Numbered from the stretch's first letter, positions 39,175 to 49,201 are shown. The stretch: 64,000 nt of DNA from Dryocosmus kuriphilus (GCA_038277395.1 CM076193.1:147797813-147861812), one strand, 5' to 3'. Notes: generated by a model not told the origin, from the sequence alone. Numbers and translations: made by a program.

Positions 39175-39175
<1 letters not shown>
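38153..39175. repeat. old 15-bp minisatellite, right part
   Basis: Degenerate tandem units of about 15 bp, consensus close to TTTTGGGACTTATAT. Because the unit is three times five, frames stay open (124 codons at 38,259-38,633) and translate into a five-residue rhythm rich in Phe, Leu, Gly and Tyr. This is not evidence of a gene. The unit resembles the TTTGGGGTTTATGGG unit at 54.5-60 kb. Confidence 0.7.

Positions 39176-39208
<33 letters not shown>
39176..39208 (+). repeat. (TTA)n microsatellite
   Basis: About eleven uninterrupted TTA triplets directly at the end of the minisatellite. Confidence 0.95.
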
Positions 39209-40097
39209 TGGCCCACCTCCTCCCACGGGTATTTATGACCCTATTTTCGATGTCAGTTTTTCTTCAGCAAGTGAAAATGATAAAACTCTATTAATTATTA
39301 ATTATTCCTTTTAATAACGAACATTTCCGGTAAAGAAATATTGTTCTGTGTTTCATAGCAAGTAATGTGTAAAATCAACAAATGTAATTGCAAACATTTT
39401 ATTGTGAATTTCACTCCACTATTGGGAAGCAAGTTTATCGAAAAAAGGATAATTTATTACCATAAGCGTGACTAACTGCAATTATCATTTAAAATGATTG
39501 AATGTTTACATAAAATATTGAAAGTAAGATCATATCAAATGAGCGAAGATAAAAAATATCTCCATTGTAGGCTAACGAGGTATGCTTTTCACGAATAATT
39601 GTGCGGATAAGAGCACTGGAATTTTTTTAGAAACAATTTCCACATAAGGGCATTATTTCTCTTTCCGGTAAGTTTTTCCGCATTCAACTTTAAATATAAA
39701 TTAAATTATTTATTATAATAAATAAAGAACTAAAAGTTTACAGCGTCAAATAAAAAATAAAACTTTATAATAGAGATTGTAAATCTATAGTTAAGATAAG
39801 AACGTTTATGGGAAGTCTTTTCAGATTGTAGGGCAGCAGGTTTTGCAGAAAGGTGGAACTAAGGCAGCTACTTTTTCTCACGTCGCAATCAAAAGTGATG
39901 CCCATTAATGATGATTATAACGGCATTGCTTGATGAAAGGAACCCACTACAACTGCATAACTCGGAAAACACTATCCCTTCCTGCAATTTCCTACTTTCA
40001 TCGCCGACATTAAAATGCGACTTACCTGCATCAGACTTGGAAGCTAAAAACAAATTAATCAATTTTATTCACTTTTGCAATTATATTCTCGAGTAAA
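39209..40097. other. unique AT-rich sequence, no gene seen
   Basis: No recognised gene or repeat. A word AATTTCCACATAAGGGCATT near 39,635 resembles the right tip of the element ending at 45,565 (GATTTCCACACGGGCATC), so a remnant end of that family is possible but unproven. Confidence 0.4.
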
Positions 40098-40680
40098 AAA
40101 GAAAGGCCCATTGGGATGTCAGATAAATTCCCACTAAAGTCCTGGGTATGAGATAAGTCTTTACTTAAGTATAACATTTTTTGTCTAATCATTTTTAAAA
40201 GTACTAATAGAGACAAAAGTACTAAAAACTATCCAATTTAATGGGGAGATGCATAAGTTCGAGATCATAATCATATTTGGTAAAAAGTTATAAATATGCT
40301 GTTAGTAAATACAAAAAAGGGTTCAGAATATTACTTCTGCATTTATTATTACATAATTACCCATTATTACATTATATAGTGCTTTAAATTGTAAAATTAT
40401 ATAAAATTGTTCATAAACAAATGTGTCGTCTGCTATTGCAGCCACAGGATTGGCCACCTTTGTGGAAAAGTCGACTAGGGCCAGACTGGATTCCAACAAG
40501 ATTTCCTATTCAGCAGGCTGGCCCCAACTGGGCAGTCTGACTGGGACCCATTCTGGGTTGTAACGCTCATCCCAACCAAAGCCCATGTTTGGGAAAACAG
40601 GTTGGGCCCAAGTTGGGCAACCCGTTTCCTGCCCAGATAATAAGTGGGCTCAAATGGGCAGTCGTTTTTTTTTGCCATTT

Positions 40681-41578
40681 AAGAGTAGAAGTATTGATAA
40701 TTGGAGTAATTTATAATAAATACACGAATCTTTTTATAAACAAAAACAAGGTTTATTCTTAATGAAATAAAGTTTTTTTAAAAACCTTTTATACACATTT
40801 ACTTATTTTATACTTTATAATGTGTAACGCTACTAAATAAGGTAGAATTCATTTTTCAAATGTAATTTAGGGATACTATAGAAATACAGAGCTATCAAAA
40901 TTTGGAAAAATAATAAAATTCAAATCTGAATCAGCTGTATAAACGATGTTATCATTATTTTCTGAAAGTAGCAGTTTTGCCAGTCCATCTCCATAAGTTT
41001 CTGAAATTTTACAATTTTTAGTACAAAAATTTCATAATATGAGTATAAAAATTTAGGTAAACAATGTATGTTAAAGAAGTTAAGAAAATAATGTCAATAT
41101 GAAGTGTGACAATTGAAGAGATTTTAAGAGCTTAATGTGATTTTTTGAAATTGTTAAGACACATTAAGGCTTTAAAAAAAATATTTTAAAGGAGTTTCAA
41201 GTGATTTTAAATAATTTTAAAGAACTTGCAGTACTTAAAAAATAATTGAAAATGTTTTCATAGATTTAAGAACATTTTTTTAATTTGAAAGAATTTCAAG
41301 ATTTCAAGGAATTTAAAAAAGATTTAAAAGTATTTTAATAGACTTGGAACCTTTTGAAATCCTTTCGAACTTTTAAAAATGTTTTGAAATCTATTAAAAC
41401 AAGTACCCTAGAAGGGTACTTGACATGCGAAAACCTAACCTCAAAAAGTGAAAATCTGTTCAATGGTTAGAATACATTTATAAAATTAGACTCATCTATA
41501 CATTTAATACAATCCGTTCATATTGCTAATGAGAGAAAGAAATAGAAACTCTTAATTAGTATTAAAAATAATCACTTA
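40681..41578. repeat. AT-rich interior with degenerate AAATCCTT-type minisatellite
   Basis: Between about 41,130 and 41,420 there are many words such as TTTCAAGATTTCAAGGAATT and GATTTAAAAG, the complement of the AAATCCTTGAAATC words at 60.8-61.9 kb. The rest is AT-rich with nothing recognised. Confidence 0.5.
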
Positions 41579-41746
41579 CGAGGGTGATCTGAAAAGTTTC
41601 CGACCTAGCAATGATACAAGACATTTTTTCTTAATTTTTTTTTTATTTTTCTACATAGTCTCCTTGTAACTCTACACACTTCTCTCAGCGATGCTCCCAT
41701 CTCTCTAACCCGTCCAAATAGTACTCAGCGTTTTTCTCCGCAAAAT
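41579..41746 (-). mobile_element. mariner 3' end fragment with transposase C-terminus
   Basis: On the plus strand it starts after TA (41,577-41,578) with the mariner-like terminus CGAGGGTGATCTGAAAAG. On the minus strand, codons from about 41,747 down to the stop at 41,643-41,645 read the mariner C-terminus: NYFAEKNAEYYLDGLERWEH, then R, a stop where the family has Trp (TGG to TGA), then EKCVELQGDYVEK and the normal stop. This is a different, more diverged mariner than the one at 26 kb. Its upstream part was replaced by the Penelope-like element. Confidence 0.85.
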
Positions 41747-41923
41747 AATTGTTAATCCACATGATAATTAACAATTGTCCAAAAAATGAAGGAAAATGTT
41801 AAAAAATATATAATTGGTCTAGACGGTCGATTAAAAAACTCATAATAAAATAAAAGAGTAGTCCATTAAAACTCCATTTATTATTGACAACGTTTCGGCC
41901 GAAATCATGTTGGCCTTTTTTTT
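41747..41923 (-). repeat. pseudo-LTR, downstream copy of the Penelope-like element
   Basis: Direct repeat of 44,907-45,085: both share TATATAATTGGTCTAGACGG, TCGATTAAAAAACTC and GACAACGTTTCGGCCGAAAT. They differ by a few substitutions. A hammerhead-ribozyme-like segment is discussed in the findings. Confidence 0.9.
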
Positions 41924-42358
41924 TAAATTCTAAAATACAAAAAGAGGTTACGAATTTAACAGCAAAAAACAAATAAAAGGAACAAAAGAAAACACAAACC
42001 TGTCGAAAATAAAAAGGAAACATTGTTGAACAAGTCCAATCCTTTGCCTCTATGATAGATGGTCAAAAATTTAGAGTAATATTAGACATTACAATGTTTT
42101 CCCTTAATTATATATAATGACCATAATATGAATATTAAAACCTAGTCTCTCCCAAAAATTTTGAGAGACTAAGAACTTTAGTAAAAAATTGCATTTTTGT
42201 AAATAAAAGAACTTAGGTTATGGAACGGAGTACATTGAAGAAAGAGCATTAAAATCCGGTGACATGTGGTATAAAACTATATTACATGCTCAAGGAAAAA
42301 TATGGTTTACCTATTCAATACAGATGAGGAGGCGGGAGATTTGAACAGTGAAAATGTT

Positions 42359-42775
42359 TCATATGGTGATACTTTGATATATCTTATTAATGTTTAGTGT
42401 CTCGGTTATTAAATTTATGGAAGATTTTTTAAATTTGTTAATAAAAATGGATTATAAAATCCGTCTTTTAAATGTATTTGTTTCTTTACCTAAAATTTTA
42501 ATGTTTTTGAAATCAAAATCAAAAAAATGATCTGAATTCAATGCATGTTGTGCTAAGCTCGTGTTCTGATTTCCAACAACACAATCTCTTTTATGTTCCG
42601 CAATACGATCTTTTAATCTCCTCCCAGTTTCACCGATGTACACTCTACTACAACCCTTACAACTGATTCTGTAGATGACACCGCTTAAATTCTCGATACT
42701 GCCTTTATCTTTTTTTTTGTTTATTAAAAATTTATCTAGATAATATGCATTTTTTAAATAAACATTGATATTAAA
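42359..42775 (-). pseudogene. GIY-YIG endonuclease domain of the Penelope-like element, frame-shifted and with early stop
   Basis: The endonuclease nicks target DNA to prime reverse transcription. On the minus strand the frame opens just after the T8 run at 42,776-42,783 (an A8 run in coding sense) and reads a linker, then GVIYRISCKGCSRVYIGETG, which holds both the GIY-like and YIG motifs with two linker cysteines. It continues with RRLKDRIAEHK (the catalytic Arg region) and SLAQHALNSDH. A TAA at 42,452-42,454 interrupts it, while the same frame stays open for 30 more codons to TGA at 42,359-42,361 with a typical SIFINK segment right after the stop. So the early stop looks like a point mutation, probably at a Glu codon. 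The shift between RT and endonuclease is one extra A in the A8 run. Confidence 0.85.
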
Positions 42776-44819
42776 TTTTTTTTAAAGAACCATTTAATCT
42801 TTCTGATAAACCTTCAACATAAGGTAAGGTTAATTTTAGATTAGTATTATTGTGAGTTTCAAGCCATTTGTTCTTTTTCATATTGATCAAATCACTATTA
42901 TAAATTTCATTAATTCTTTCGTTAATAATAAGATTAATTAAATTAAAAGGATAGTTGATCTGTGATAAAGTAATTTTTAATTGAATTAAATTATCTTTTC
43001 GGAATTTAAAATCACTAAGTTTAATACATCTATCTACCAAATTCTTAATTAAACCAATTTTTGAGTTTAAAGAATGATTAGAGTGAAAATTTAAGTATCT
43101 ACCTGACCAGGATTCTTTTTTATACCAATTTGTTTCAATGTGACCATCCATCGTTTTAATAAGAGAAATATCTAGAAAATGTAAAATATTATTTTCTTCA
43201 AGCTCAAGAGTAAACTGAACAGAAGGTTCAATGCTATTAAAAGTGTTAAAAAATTCTTCAATTTTATTAGTAGGAATGATCGTGAACACATCATCTACAT
43301 ATCTCTTGAAAAGTATTGGAGTAAAATCTAATAGAGCCAAAGCTCTATTTTCTATGTCCTCGAGAACTAAATTCGATAAAACTGGAGACAAAGGCGAACC
43401 CATAGGGCAACCTGAAAGCTGCCTATAAAATTTATTATTAAACGAAAAAATCATCTTGTTGAAAACGAAACGCGTGGCAATCAGAATTTCATTTTTGCTA
43501 ATACTAGTTAAATTATGATTCAGATTCAATTTTTCTTCTACACAATCCAAAGCCAAATCCAATGGAATACTGTCAAACATAGCAATGACGTCCAAAGAAA
43601 TCAGAGAATGGTCAGGAGGAACAACTATATATTTAATTATTTCTTTAAGTTCCCAACTATTTTTTATAGTTGTTCCTGAGACACCTGAAATTGGCTTTAA
43701 AATGTTGGAAATATATTTAGCTAAGTTGTAAGAAGGACAACCAACAGTACACACAATTAATTTCCATTTTAATTCCGGTTTATGGATCTTAGGTAGGGCG
43801 TAGGCCTTTGCCACACAACCATTATGAACTTTTAAATTTTTAGCTGTATAATAATTTATATATCCCTTATTTTCCCAACGTTTTATAATTTCATTACTTT
43901 TCAATTCAATTGTTGGAACCATGCTAGTTTTAATATTTTTGTATAAAATGTCATTCTTTAATAAATTTTCGATAGTTTCTTTATATTGATTACAATCTGT
44001 TGCAACAGTTACATTGCCCTTATCGGCTTTTAGAAAAAGTAAATTTTTTTGTTTCTTTTGGAAATTATTTACCAAAGGGATGGAATTATCTAATTTTTTA
44101 AAAGCATTCATTTTATTATGATTTGAGATTAATTGTGTCACTGTTTTTCTAATATTCATTTTTTTCTCATCCTGATCTAAATTTTTAATACAATTTTCTA
44201 CATTCGCAATAATGTTATTGATTGGCAACTTATCAACAGTGTAAGAAACACCAAACTTATCACCTAAGGCCAATGTTTCCACCACCTCATCTGGCATGTT
44301 TACATTCGAAATGTTTTTGAAACATTTTTTGATTCTAAAATTTTTAATATTTAAATTATCAGCTACAAATTTAGCTTTTAATAAATCAAACTTTTTAATA
44401 AAATTTTGTTTTTTATTAAATTTAAACTTTTTCAAACTTTCCATTTGAGAATCAAAAAAGGTGTTCAAAGAACCATCTATAATTGTCCTTAATAATCTAT
44501 ATATTAAACAATTTTGAAATTGAATCAAAAAATGTATTTGTTTAATAGTATTATCAATTTCTAATTTTAAACATTTTTGCTGAAAAATTGATTTTGTATT
44601 TTCGAATTTATAAATCAATTTATAATTCAAATTATTGATGTTAAAACTATTTAGACAAAACTTAATAGGTGCCCGTACAATGGAATTATTTTTACATCGA
44701 GTTAAGAAAGTGAGTTGTTCTTTTAACAAAACAATTTTCCTACTTGTATTAATCCATTCTCCGATGTTGTACCGAGTAGATGTTCCATACCTCTGATAGA
44801 TGTAAGAAAGGTATCCCAT
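42771..44819 (-). CDS. Penelope-type reverse transcriptase
   Basis: A 682-codon frame starting at ATG 44,819. It copies the element's RNA into DNA at the target site. Visible blocks in order: the N-terminal ADKGNVTVATD (a Penelope signature), ALPKIHKP (fingers), SLDVIAMFDSIP with the first catalytic Asp, GCPMGSPLSPVLSNLVLED (motif B), KRYVDDVF with the YVDD catalytic pair, FLDISLIKTMDGHIET and a thumb region with WSGRYLNFHSNHSLNSK. All catalytic residues are present and there is no internal stop. It ends with SLKKI and a stop produced by the A8 run, before the endonuclease. Full Penelope proteins are usually longer because the endonuclease is fused. The strong AT bias (many Asn, Lys, Ile) matches the element. 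RT function is plausible, but autonomous movement is doubtful without the endonuclease. Confidence 0.93.
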   Translation of the reverse strand: MGYLSYIYQRYGTSTRYNIGEWINTSRKIVLLKEQLTFLTRCKNNSIVRAPIKFCLNSFNINNLNYKLIYKFENTKSIFQQKCLKLEIDNTIKQIHFLIQFQNCLIYRLLRTIIDGSLNTFFDSQMESLKKFKFNKKQNFIKKFDLLKAKFVADNLNIKNFRIKKCFKNISNVNMPDEVVETLALGDKFGVSYTVDKLPINNIIANVENCIKNLDQDEKKMNIRKTVTQLISNHNKMNAFKKLDNSIPLVNNFQKKQKNLLFLKADKGNVTVATDCNQYKETIENLLKNDILYKNIKTSMVPTIELKSNEIIKRWENKGYINYYTAKNLKVHNGCVAKAYALPKIHKPELKWKLIVCTVGCPSYNLAKYISNILKPISGVSGTTIKNSWELKEIIKYIVVPPDHSLISLDVIAMFDSIPLDLALDCVEEKLNLNHNLTSISKNEILIATRFVFNKMIFSFNNKFYRQLSGCPMGSPLSPVLSNLVLEDIENRALALLDFTPILFKRYVDDVFTIIPTNKIEEFFNTFNSIEPSVQFTLELEENNILHFLDISLIKTMDGHIETNWYKKESWSGRYLNFHSNHSLNSKIGLIKNLVDRCIKLSDFKFRKDNLIQLKITLSQINYPFNLINLIINERINEIYNSDLINMKKNKWLETHNNTNLKLTLPYVEGLSERLNGSLKKI

Positions 44820-44906
44820 TGTTCCAGAAACGAACTGACCTTTTCAACTTTAAATGTTAAAAATTGGAGTAATCCAATTTTTCCTCTCCTTTTTCCTTTG
44901 ACCGTG

Positions 44907-45085
44907 AATTATTAATCCATATGATAATTAACAATTTTCCAAAAAATGAAGGAAAATGTTAAAAAATATATAATTGGTCTAGACGGTCGATTAAAAAACT
45001 CATAATAAAATAAAAGAGTAGTCCATTAAAACTCCATTTTTTATTGACAACGTTTCGGCCGAAATCATGTTGGCTTTTTTTTTTT
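44907..45085 (-). repeat. pseudo-LTR, upstream copy of the Penelope-like element
   Basis: Upstream direct repeat relative to the RT frame, about 90 bp before its start codon, so it probably carries the promoter. It ends at a T-rich run (45,075-45,085) next to flanking sequence. Confidence 0.88.
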
Positions 45086-45235
45086 GTCATCTTCATTTCT
45101 TGAATTGAATTGCTCGATATTTTTTCACCCGAACACGCAACTGATTATTAAATACACGTCGCTTTTTATCCATTTTTGTGTAATTAAAATACAGTGTTTA
45201 ATAAACTTTTTCTATAACCTTCAACGTATTGTATA
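45086..45235. other. element B interior, no gene seen
   Basis: AT-rich sequence between the Penelope-like element and the right repeat block of element B. Confidence 0.4.
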
Positions 45236-45565
45236 TGCGAGTGTGGGAATTAATTGGTGTTCCCATTTGGGGCCAAGTTGGGATATCCCAGCTAAATATA
45301 AAAAAGTGTCAAGGCTTTAATATAATTAAAAATTCGAAGCAATGAGACGTATTAATAGACTTCAACTAGAGTATTTACTGTACTATTACTATTACATAAT
45401 TATTTTATTATTTTGTATATGGGCGTTAATTGGGTTCCCCATTTGGGGCTAAGTTGGGATGTCTAACTAAGAACCATGTATGGGGTGCCAACTTGGGCAC
45501 AACTTGGAGCCTAATTTTAAATTGGGCTAAGTTGGGCCGATTTCCACACGGGCATCTGCATTAGC

Positions 45566-46029
45566 AACCATTTTTTTAATTTTTACTATGTCGTCTGCTA
45601 TCAACGTCGGAGATTTCCTTAATGCATTGGCAGCCATTTTTATAACCTCGAAACATATATTGTATGCATTCCCGCAACAGGTGCTAGTATTTGCTATTGT
45701 AAATTCTGCGATTTCAGCTGGAAGAACTGGGTACCGAATTTTCCGAAGATGCCGATAGAGTCGTAGCTACTTATAATACTTCATGGTACCAACAGAAAAT
45801 TTTTCAGACATAACCACTAATTCCAATGCGAATAAACAGTAAATACTTTTTCATAACCAGAAAGTCTTAAGAATGCATTAAACAGTAAATATAAACTGTA
45901 AAGTATATCATAACTTTCAAACCCCTGTTAAAATTATTCCTACTTAATTAGTGCTATGTGGTGTCTTCGAAATTTTTAATTTCAGCTATGTAATATATTT
46001 TTTTAAGGATTTAAAAATGTGATTTATTA
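45566..46029. other. AT-rich sequence, no gene seen
   Basis: The word TGTCGTCTGCTAT at 45,591 also occurs at 40,427, just outside the left end of element B. These may be traces of a duplicated flank. Otherwise nothing is recognised. Confidence 0.4.
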
Positions 46030-46310
46030 ACAATAATAGTAAAAAGAATTCCTGCTGAAGCAGGATATATTTGGAACATTTTTGGTATTTTAGTCTTATT
46101 TTAGCAATACTTTTTTGGAATATAAATTCCATGGGCACTTGCGAAAATTTCAGAAAAAAATTAAGTGGTATTTTTCCGGTGCTTTTGTCCCTTTGTCCTA
46201 TTTTTAGAGTAAATTCCGTGATAATTCGTAAAAATTAAAAGAATATATCGGAATTGCTCTAGTACTATTGTCCCTAGTAGGAATTAAAGTCGATGGCCAG
46301 TTTTTGGTAC
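46030..46310 (-). repeat. foldback family A arm fragment
   Basis: Carries the family A unit in the same reverse orientation as the right arm of A1: TTCCTGCTGAAGCAGGATAT, TTTTGGTATTTTAGTCTTAT and TAAATTCCATGGGCACTTG correspond to words near 37,690-37,760. The LINE-like relic follows directly. Confidence 0.7.
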
Positions 46311-47335
46311 TTAGTGGTGTTTATCAGAGATGAAAAGGGAAGGTGTGTAGAAAAACTGATAAAGAAAAGTGATGTGGAAGTGCAAAGGTGGAGCAGGAGA
46401 GTGGTGTAATAAAATTGGCACGTGGGAAATTTGTAGGTTAGGGAGAACTTGGTAAGGAGAAAGAGGCGCGTGCGCGAAGTCATTAATTTTGACTCGAGTG
46501 GTCAAGAGGAACTCGGTGAGGTGCAAGAGCGCAGTCATCAACTGAGATAAGCTAAAGGGGTGAGAAAGCAACATCGTTCGACAGCAGGAAAAGGAGAGTG
46601 TCCATAGAGATAGAGATGGAGGACAAGGTGAAAGAAAAAAAAGGAGTGAGTAAGAAAGTTGGGAAGATAGAGCGAGCAGAGGAGATTGTTTGGATGAGGG
46701 AACGGAGGAATTCTGTGATAGAGGTGTTGACAAAGGAATCGAAGATAGGTAGGGAAGTAGAGAGAATAGTTTATGAGAAAAAGCTACAAGAGTTGCAAGA
46801 GGTGTATATAGACTCTTTAAAAACGGCAGCCTAAGACTCTACGGCAAAGGTGGAAGAGCAAGAGAGTGAGCAAGAAAAGAAGCAGGAAGGCGAGGGTGTG
46901 GAGGAATTCACCAAGGAAACTGTGGGAAGTGGTTGTAGGCAAGAACCTACGTAATGAGAAATAGTTCCGGATATTTGTGGGGGTAAAAGGAGTGGTGATG
47001 AAGTTCTGATAAAAATGGTATCGAGAAGAGGAAAAGCGGAAGCTATGAAAGGAAAGAAAATAGAAGGAGAAGACTTATTTGTATATGACATGTACATGGA
47101 AAGAGAAAGACAAGTGAAAAGATGGATAAAAGAGGTAGTGAAGAAATGGGAAGAAATGGGAGGATAAAGGACTGGAGGTGAAAATTAAAAAGCACGAGGT
47201 AAAAATTGATAGCACCTGATACATTTGGAGGATTGTTGAGAGAAATACGGAAGGATTAATAGGAATGAGAAAGAGAAGAATGAGTATAGCTTTTTGATTT
47301 TGTTTTCTTAATTTCTTTAAATAAAGGTATAGGTA
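46311..47335 (+). pseudogene. relic resembling a non-LTR retrotransposon ORF1
   Basis: This purine-rich block stands out from its AT-rich surroundings and reads Lys/Glu/Arg-rich coiled-coil-like protein on the plus strand. One frame (46,598-46,834) has RAEEIVWMRERRNSVIEVL, then a stop, then an Asp/Glu/Gln-rich stretch. Another (about 47,015-47,167) has EAMKGKKIEGEDLFVYDMYM followed by ERERQVKRWIKEVVKKWEEMG. A shift later comes GLEVKIKKHEVKIDST. The order basic region, DL-x-REER-like helix, then a short beta-rich tail resembles ORF1 of arthropod non-LTR elements. Several stops and shifts show it is dead. No RT part is present. The family match is from memory and modest. Confidence 0.45.
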
Positions 47336-47639
47336 CATACTGATATCTGTGATTTTGATTTTCTTCTTCATTACTTAGAGGTAACAATTACTTAAGGAAT
47401 CATAAAATGCCTCAACTTTCCGCAATCTAACGCAAAAGTAAAATGTAGTTAGGTTAGAGATGCGAAAAACTCGCCAGTCTGTCAGAATACTGGTCATATT
47501 AATTTTAAATTTTAGTTTTTAGTTGATTTGAGGTTATGTAAGTGAGAAGGGTTTTTCTCTACACGTAAGCATATGATTTTAAATATTCTGTAGACAAAAT
47601 TTTCTAGGCCGAAAGACTGAAAATAAAGCCATATTACTA
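47336..47639. other. AT-rich sequence, no gene seen
   Basis: Interior of the family A composite with nothing recognised. Confidence 0.4.
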
Positions 47640-47735
47640 CTAATTAAGTAATGATTTGTCTAAGTCCCATCACTTTAGTAGGACCTTATCCGGCATCCTT
47701 CTGGGATCCTAATCGGATCCTTTTTCCATATTTTT
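47640..47735 (-). repeat. right terminal inverted repeat of foldback element A2
   Basis: Contains CACTTTAGTAGGACCTTATC and GGGATCCTAATCGGATCC, matching in complement the left end at 40,098-40,170 and the ends of A1. Confidence 0.6.
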
Positions 47736-48778
47736 TCTGTAATTATTTTAAAAATTGAATTTGGTTATTTGTTCATTTTTCAATTCGGGTTTCTTGAAAG
47801 CGACACAATAAGAAAGTTTGCAGAACCGAGAAAGGATGTTGTTGTGTCTAATTAAGGAATTTTAATTCACATATTTATGTGACTTCGAATTCTCTAACTG
47901 ATCAAGTTAAGTATCAATAAATTCCATTAAAGATGGGTTCAAGAAACAATGCAGCAGAACCGGCTCTGTCGGCAAGTTTGCCTTGCAACAAAGTCATGTA
48001 ACGGTCAGCCGATTTTATGGGTAAAGAAACAATTACACTAGACTGAAGATTAATCTACATGTGGGATATACATGCGATCACTAAAGGCATCTCGATTATG
48101 GAAAGTGGAGCGTTGGAAATTGACGTCTGGCGAGTGGCAAAACATAGCTTATTCGCGTTTGTACCAATATATTAGTATGGAATTAAAAACCTCCTCGAAC
48201 TCGTACGTAACACCAGTTTCGTGTCTCTAATTGCTTCAGAAACCGATTCCGCATTGATAAATGTTATTGGGAAATTTACCGTCATATTTTTACATTAAAT
48301 CCTTTTCCTAACATTAATAATCCCGCCACTTCAGTCCTTTTCAACGAAACGACCTTCCAAGGTCCTTTGTCTGAGAATGTGAAATTACAGTTACAGATCT
48401 GAAAGCGAGGGTAGTAAAAAATATATTCAAGATCAAATCCATTTCAAATCGGACAAGCGTGTAATTCTGTGGGTCGTTCTAGGTCCTCAGGATTTTTTTC
48501 TGAATATTACGGAAAATGTTCTGCTGAATATGAAAAATGAGCCAGCTTCGAGATATTTGCGTTTCAATTTTTCTTTAATTAATCCGAACGTAACGTTGGC
48601 TAGGAAAGCGATTTATGAAGAGAAATTTCCCGTATTATTTTCCTATTCAGTCAACTGTTTACATAGAAAACGAGACATTACGCTAAACAATGTGGAAAGA
48701 GAAAATTGTTCTTATTTTGGTTCACATATGGACTCTACAGTAAAATGTTCCAAACAAATGTTGGGCTGCGCCACTTTC
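47736..48778. other. unique sequence, no gene recognised
   Basis: No repeat or domain recognised. The 83-codon open frame at 48,530-48,781 has no family resemblance and I do not call it. Confidence 0.45.
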
Positions 48779-49017
48779 TAAATTAGAATTAGTCAAAATT
48801 TCACTAGTTCAATTAGTAAATGCATGGTTTACCAAAGAAATAGTCATTTATCGTGGATTGACCATTGAAATAGTAAGAACTTGACTAGTAAATTAGTAGT
48901 AGTTTCACTAATCTCAATTAGTGAGCATAATTTACTATTCTTTAGTAACTTCACTGAACTAATCTTTTAGTGAGCGAACTCGATCACTAATCTATTATTG
49001 AAATATTATAATTTTGA

Positions 49018-49201
49018 CCAATCAGAAGAGATTTTCTTATATGGCAGTCGGCAGACGACGCCATAGTCCACACGCTAGACTAGAGACTGAAGAGGTTATA
49101 TCGTGTGCATCTGTTCTGTGTGGTTCTGTGCATTTTAATATTTTGGTCGTTGTTCGAATTTTTAAGCAGTTTCCTTAAAATCTTGAGATACGTGGACACA
49201 T
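49018..49201 (+). promoter_or_regulatory. putative promoter and untranslated first exon of the element C gene
   Basis: A CCAAT box (GACCAATCAG, 49,016-49,025) lies just inside the left inverted end. GC content rises, and the segment ends in a strong splice donor, ACACAT followed by GTAAGT (GT at 49,202). No ATG-led frame continues across it, so it is probably a noncoding exon. Confidence 0.5.

Larger units (their letters stand above)
41747..45085 (-). mobile_element. Penelope-like retroelement, near full length
   Basis: A minus-strand retroelement bounded by two direct repeats of about 177 bp (41,747-41,923 and 44,907-45,085). Between them are a reverse transcriptase frame and a GIY-YIG endonuclease frame, the order of typical Penelope-like elements. 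These move by target-primed reverse transcription and carry pseudo-LTRs. The two direct repeats are nearly identical, so the insertion is young compared with its surroundings. The RT is open, but the endonuclease is separated by a one-base shift and has a premature stop. Confidence 0.93.
40425..45565. mobile_element. TIR-bounded element B with GGGCCAAGTTGGG-type ends, split by later insertions
   Basis: The left part (40,425-40,680) and right part (45,236-45,565) are inverted relative to each other. Both consist of degenerate copies of a motif like CCCAACTTGGGC or TTGGGGCCAAGTTGGG. The tips are TTTTCCACAAAGGTGG (left, in complement) and ATTTCCACACGGGCATC (right). The left block is the right block's reverse complement in word order, not in exact sequence, so the element is old. 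A mariner fragment and the Penelope-like element lie inside. No own transposase is visible. Confidence 0.5.
40098..47735. mobile_element. foldback-type element A2, expanded by nested insertions
   Basis: The ends match element A1. The left end has GGCCCATTGGGATGTCAG, CCCACTAAAGTCCTGGGTATG and a GAGACAAAAGTACT word; the right end in complement has GGATCCCAGAAGGAT, GATAAGGTCCTACTAAAGTG and GGGACTTAGAC. An internal arm piece of the same family is at about 46,030-46,310. Between the ends lie at least four other elements: element B (40.43-45.57 kb), a mariner fragment, a Penelope-like element and a LINE ORF1-like relic. Treating the two ends as one element is an inference from their inverted orientation; two separate solo ends are also possible. 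Confidence 0.55.

Noticed and set aside
43231..43428. 65-codon plus-strand frame inside the Penelope element
   Set aside because: Antisense shadow of the RT palm region.
46274..47371. Minus-strand Ser/Leu/Phe-rich frames up to 140 codons
   Set aside because: They are the complement of the purine-rich ORF1-like relic. The Lys/Glu/Arg-rich plus-strand reading fits a known protein type better.
48530..48781. 83-codon plus-strand frame left of element C
   Set aside because: No domain, splice or promoter support, and it runs into the first bases of the inverted end of element C.
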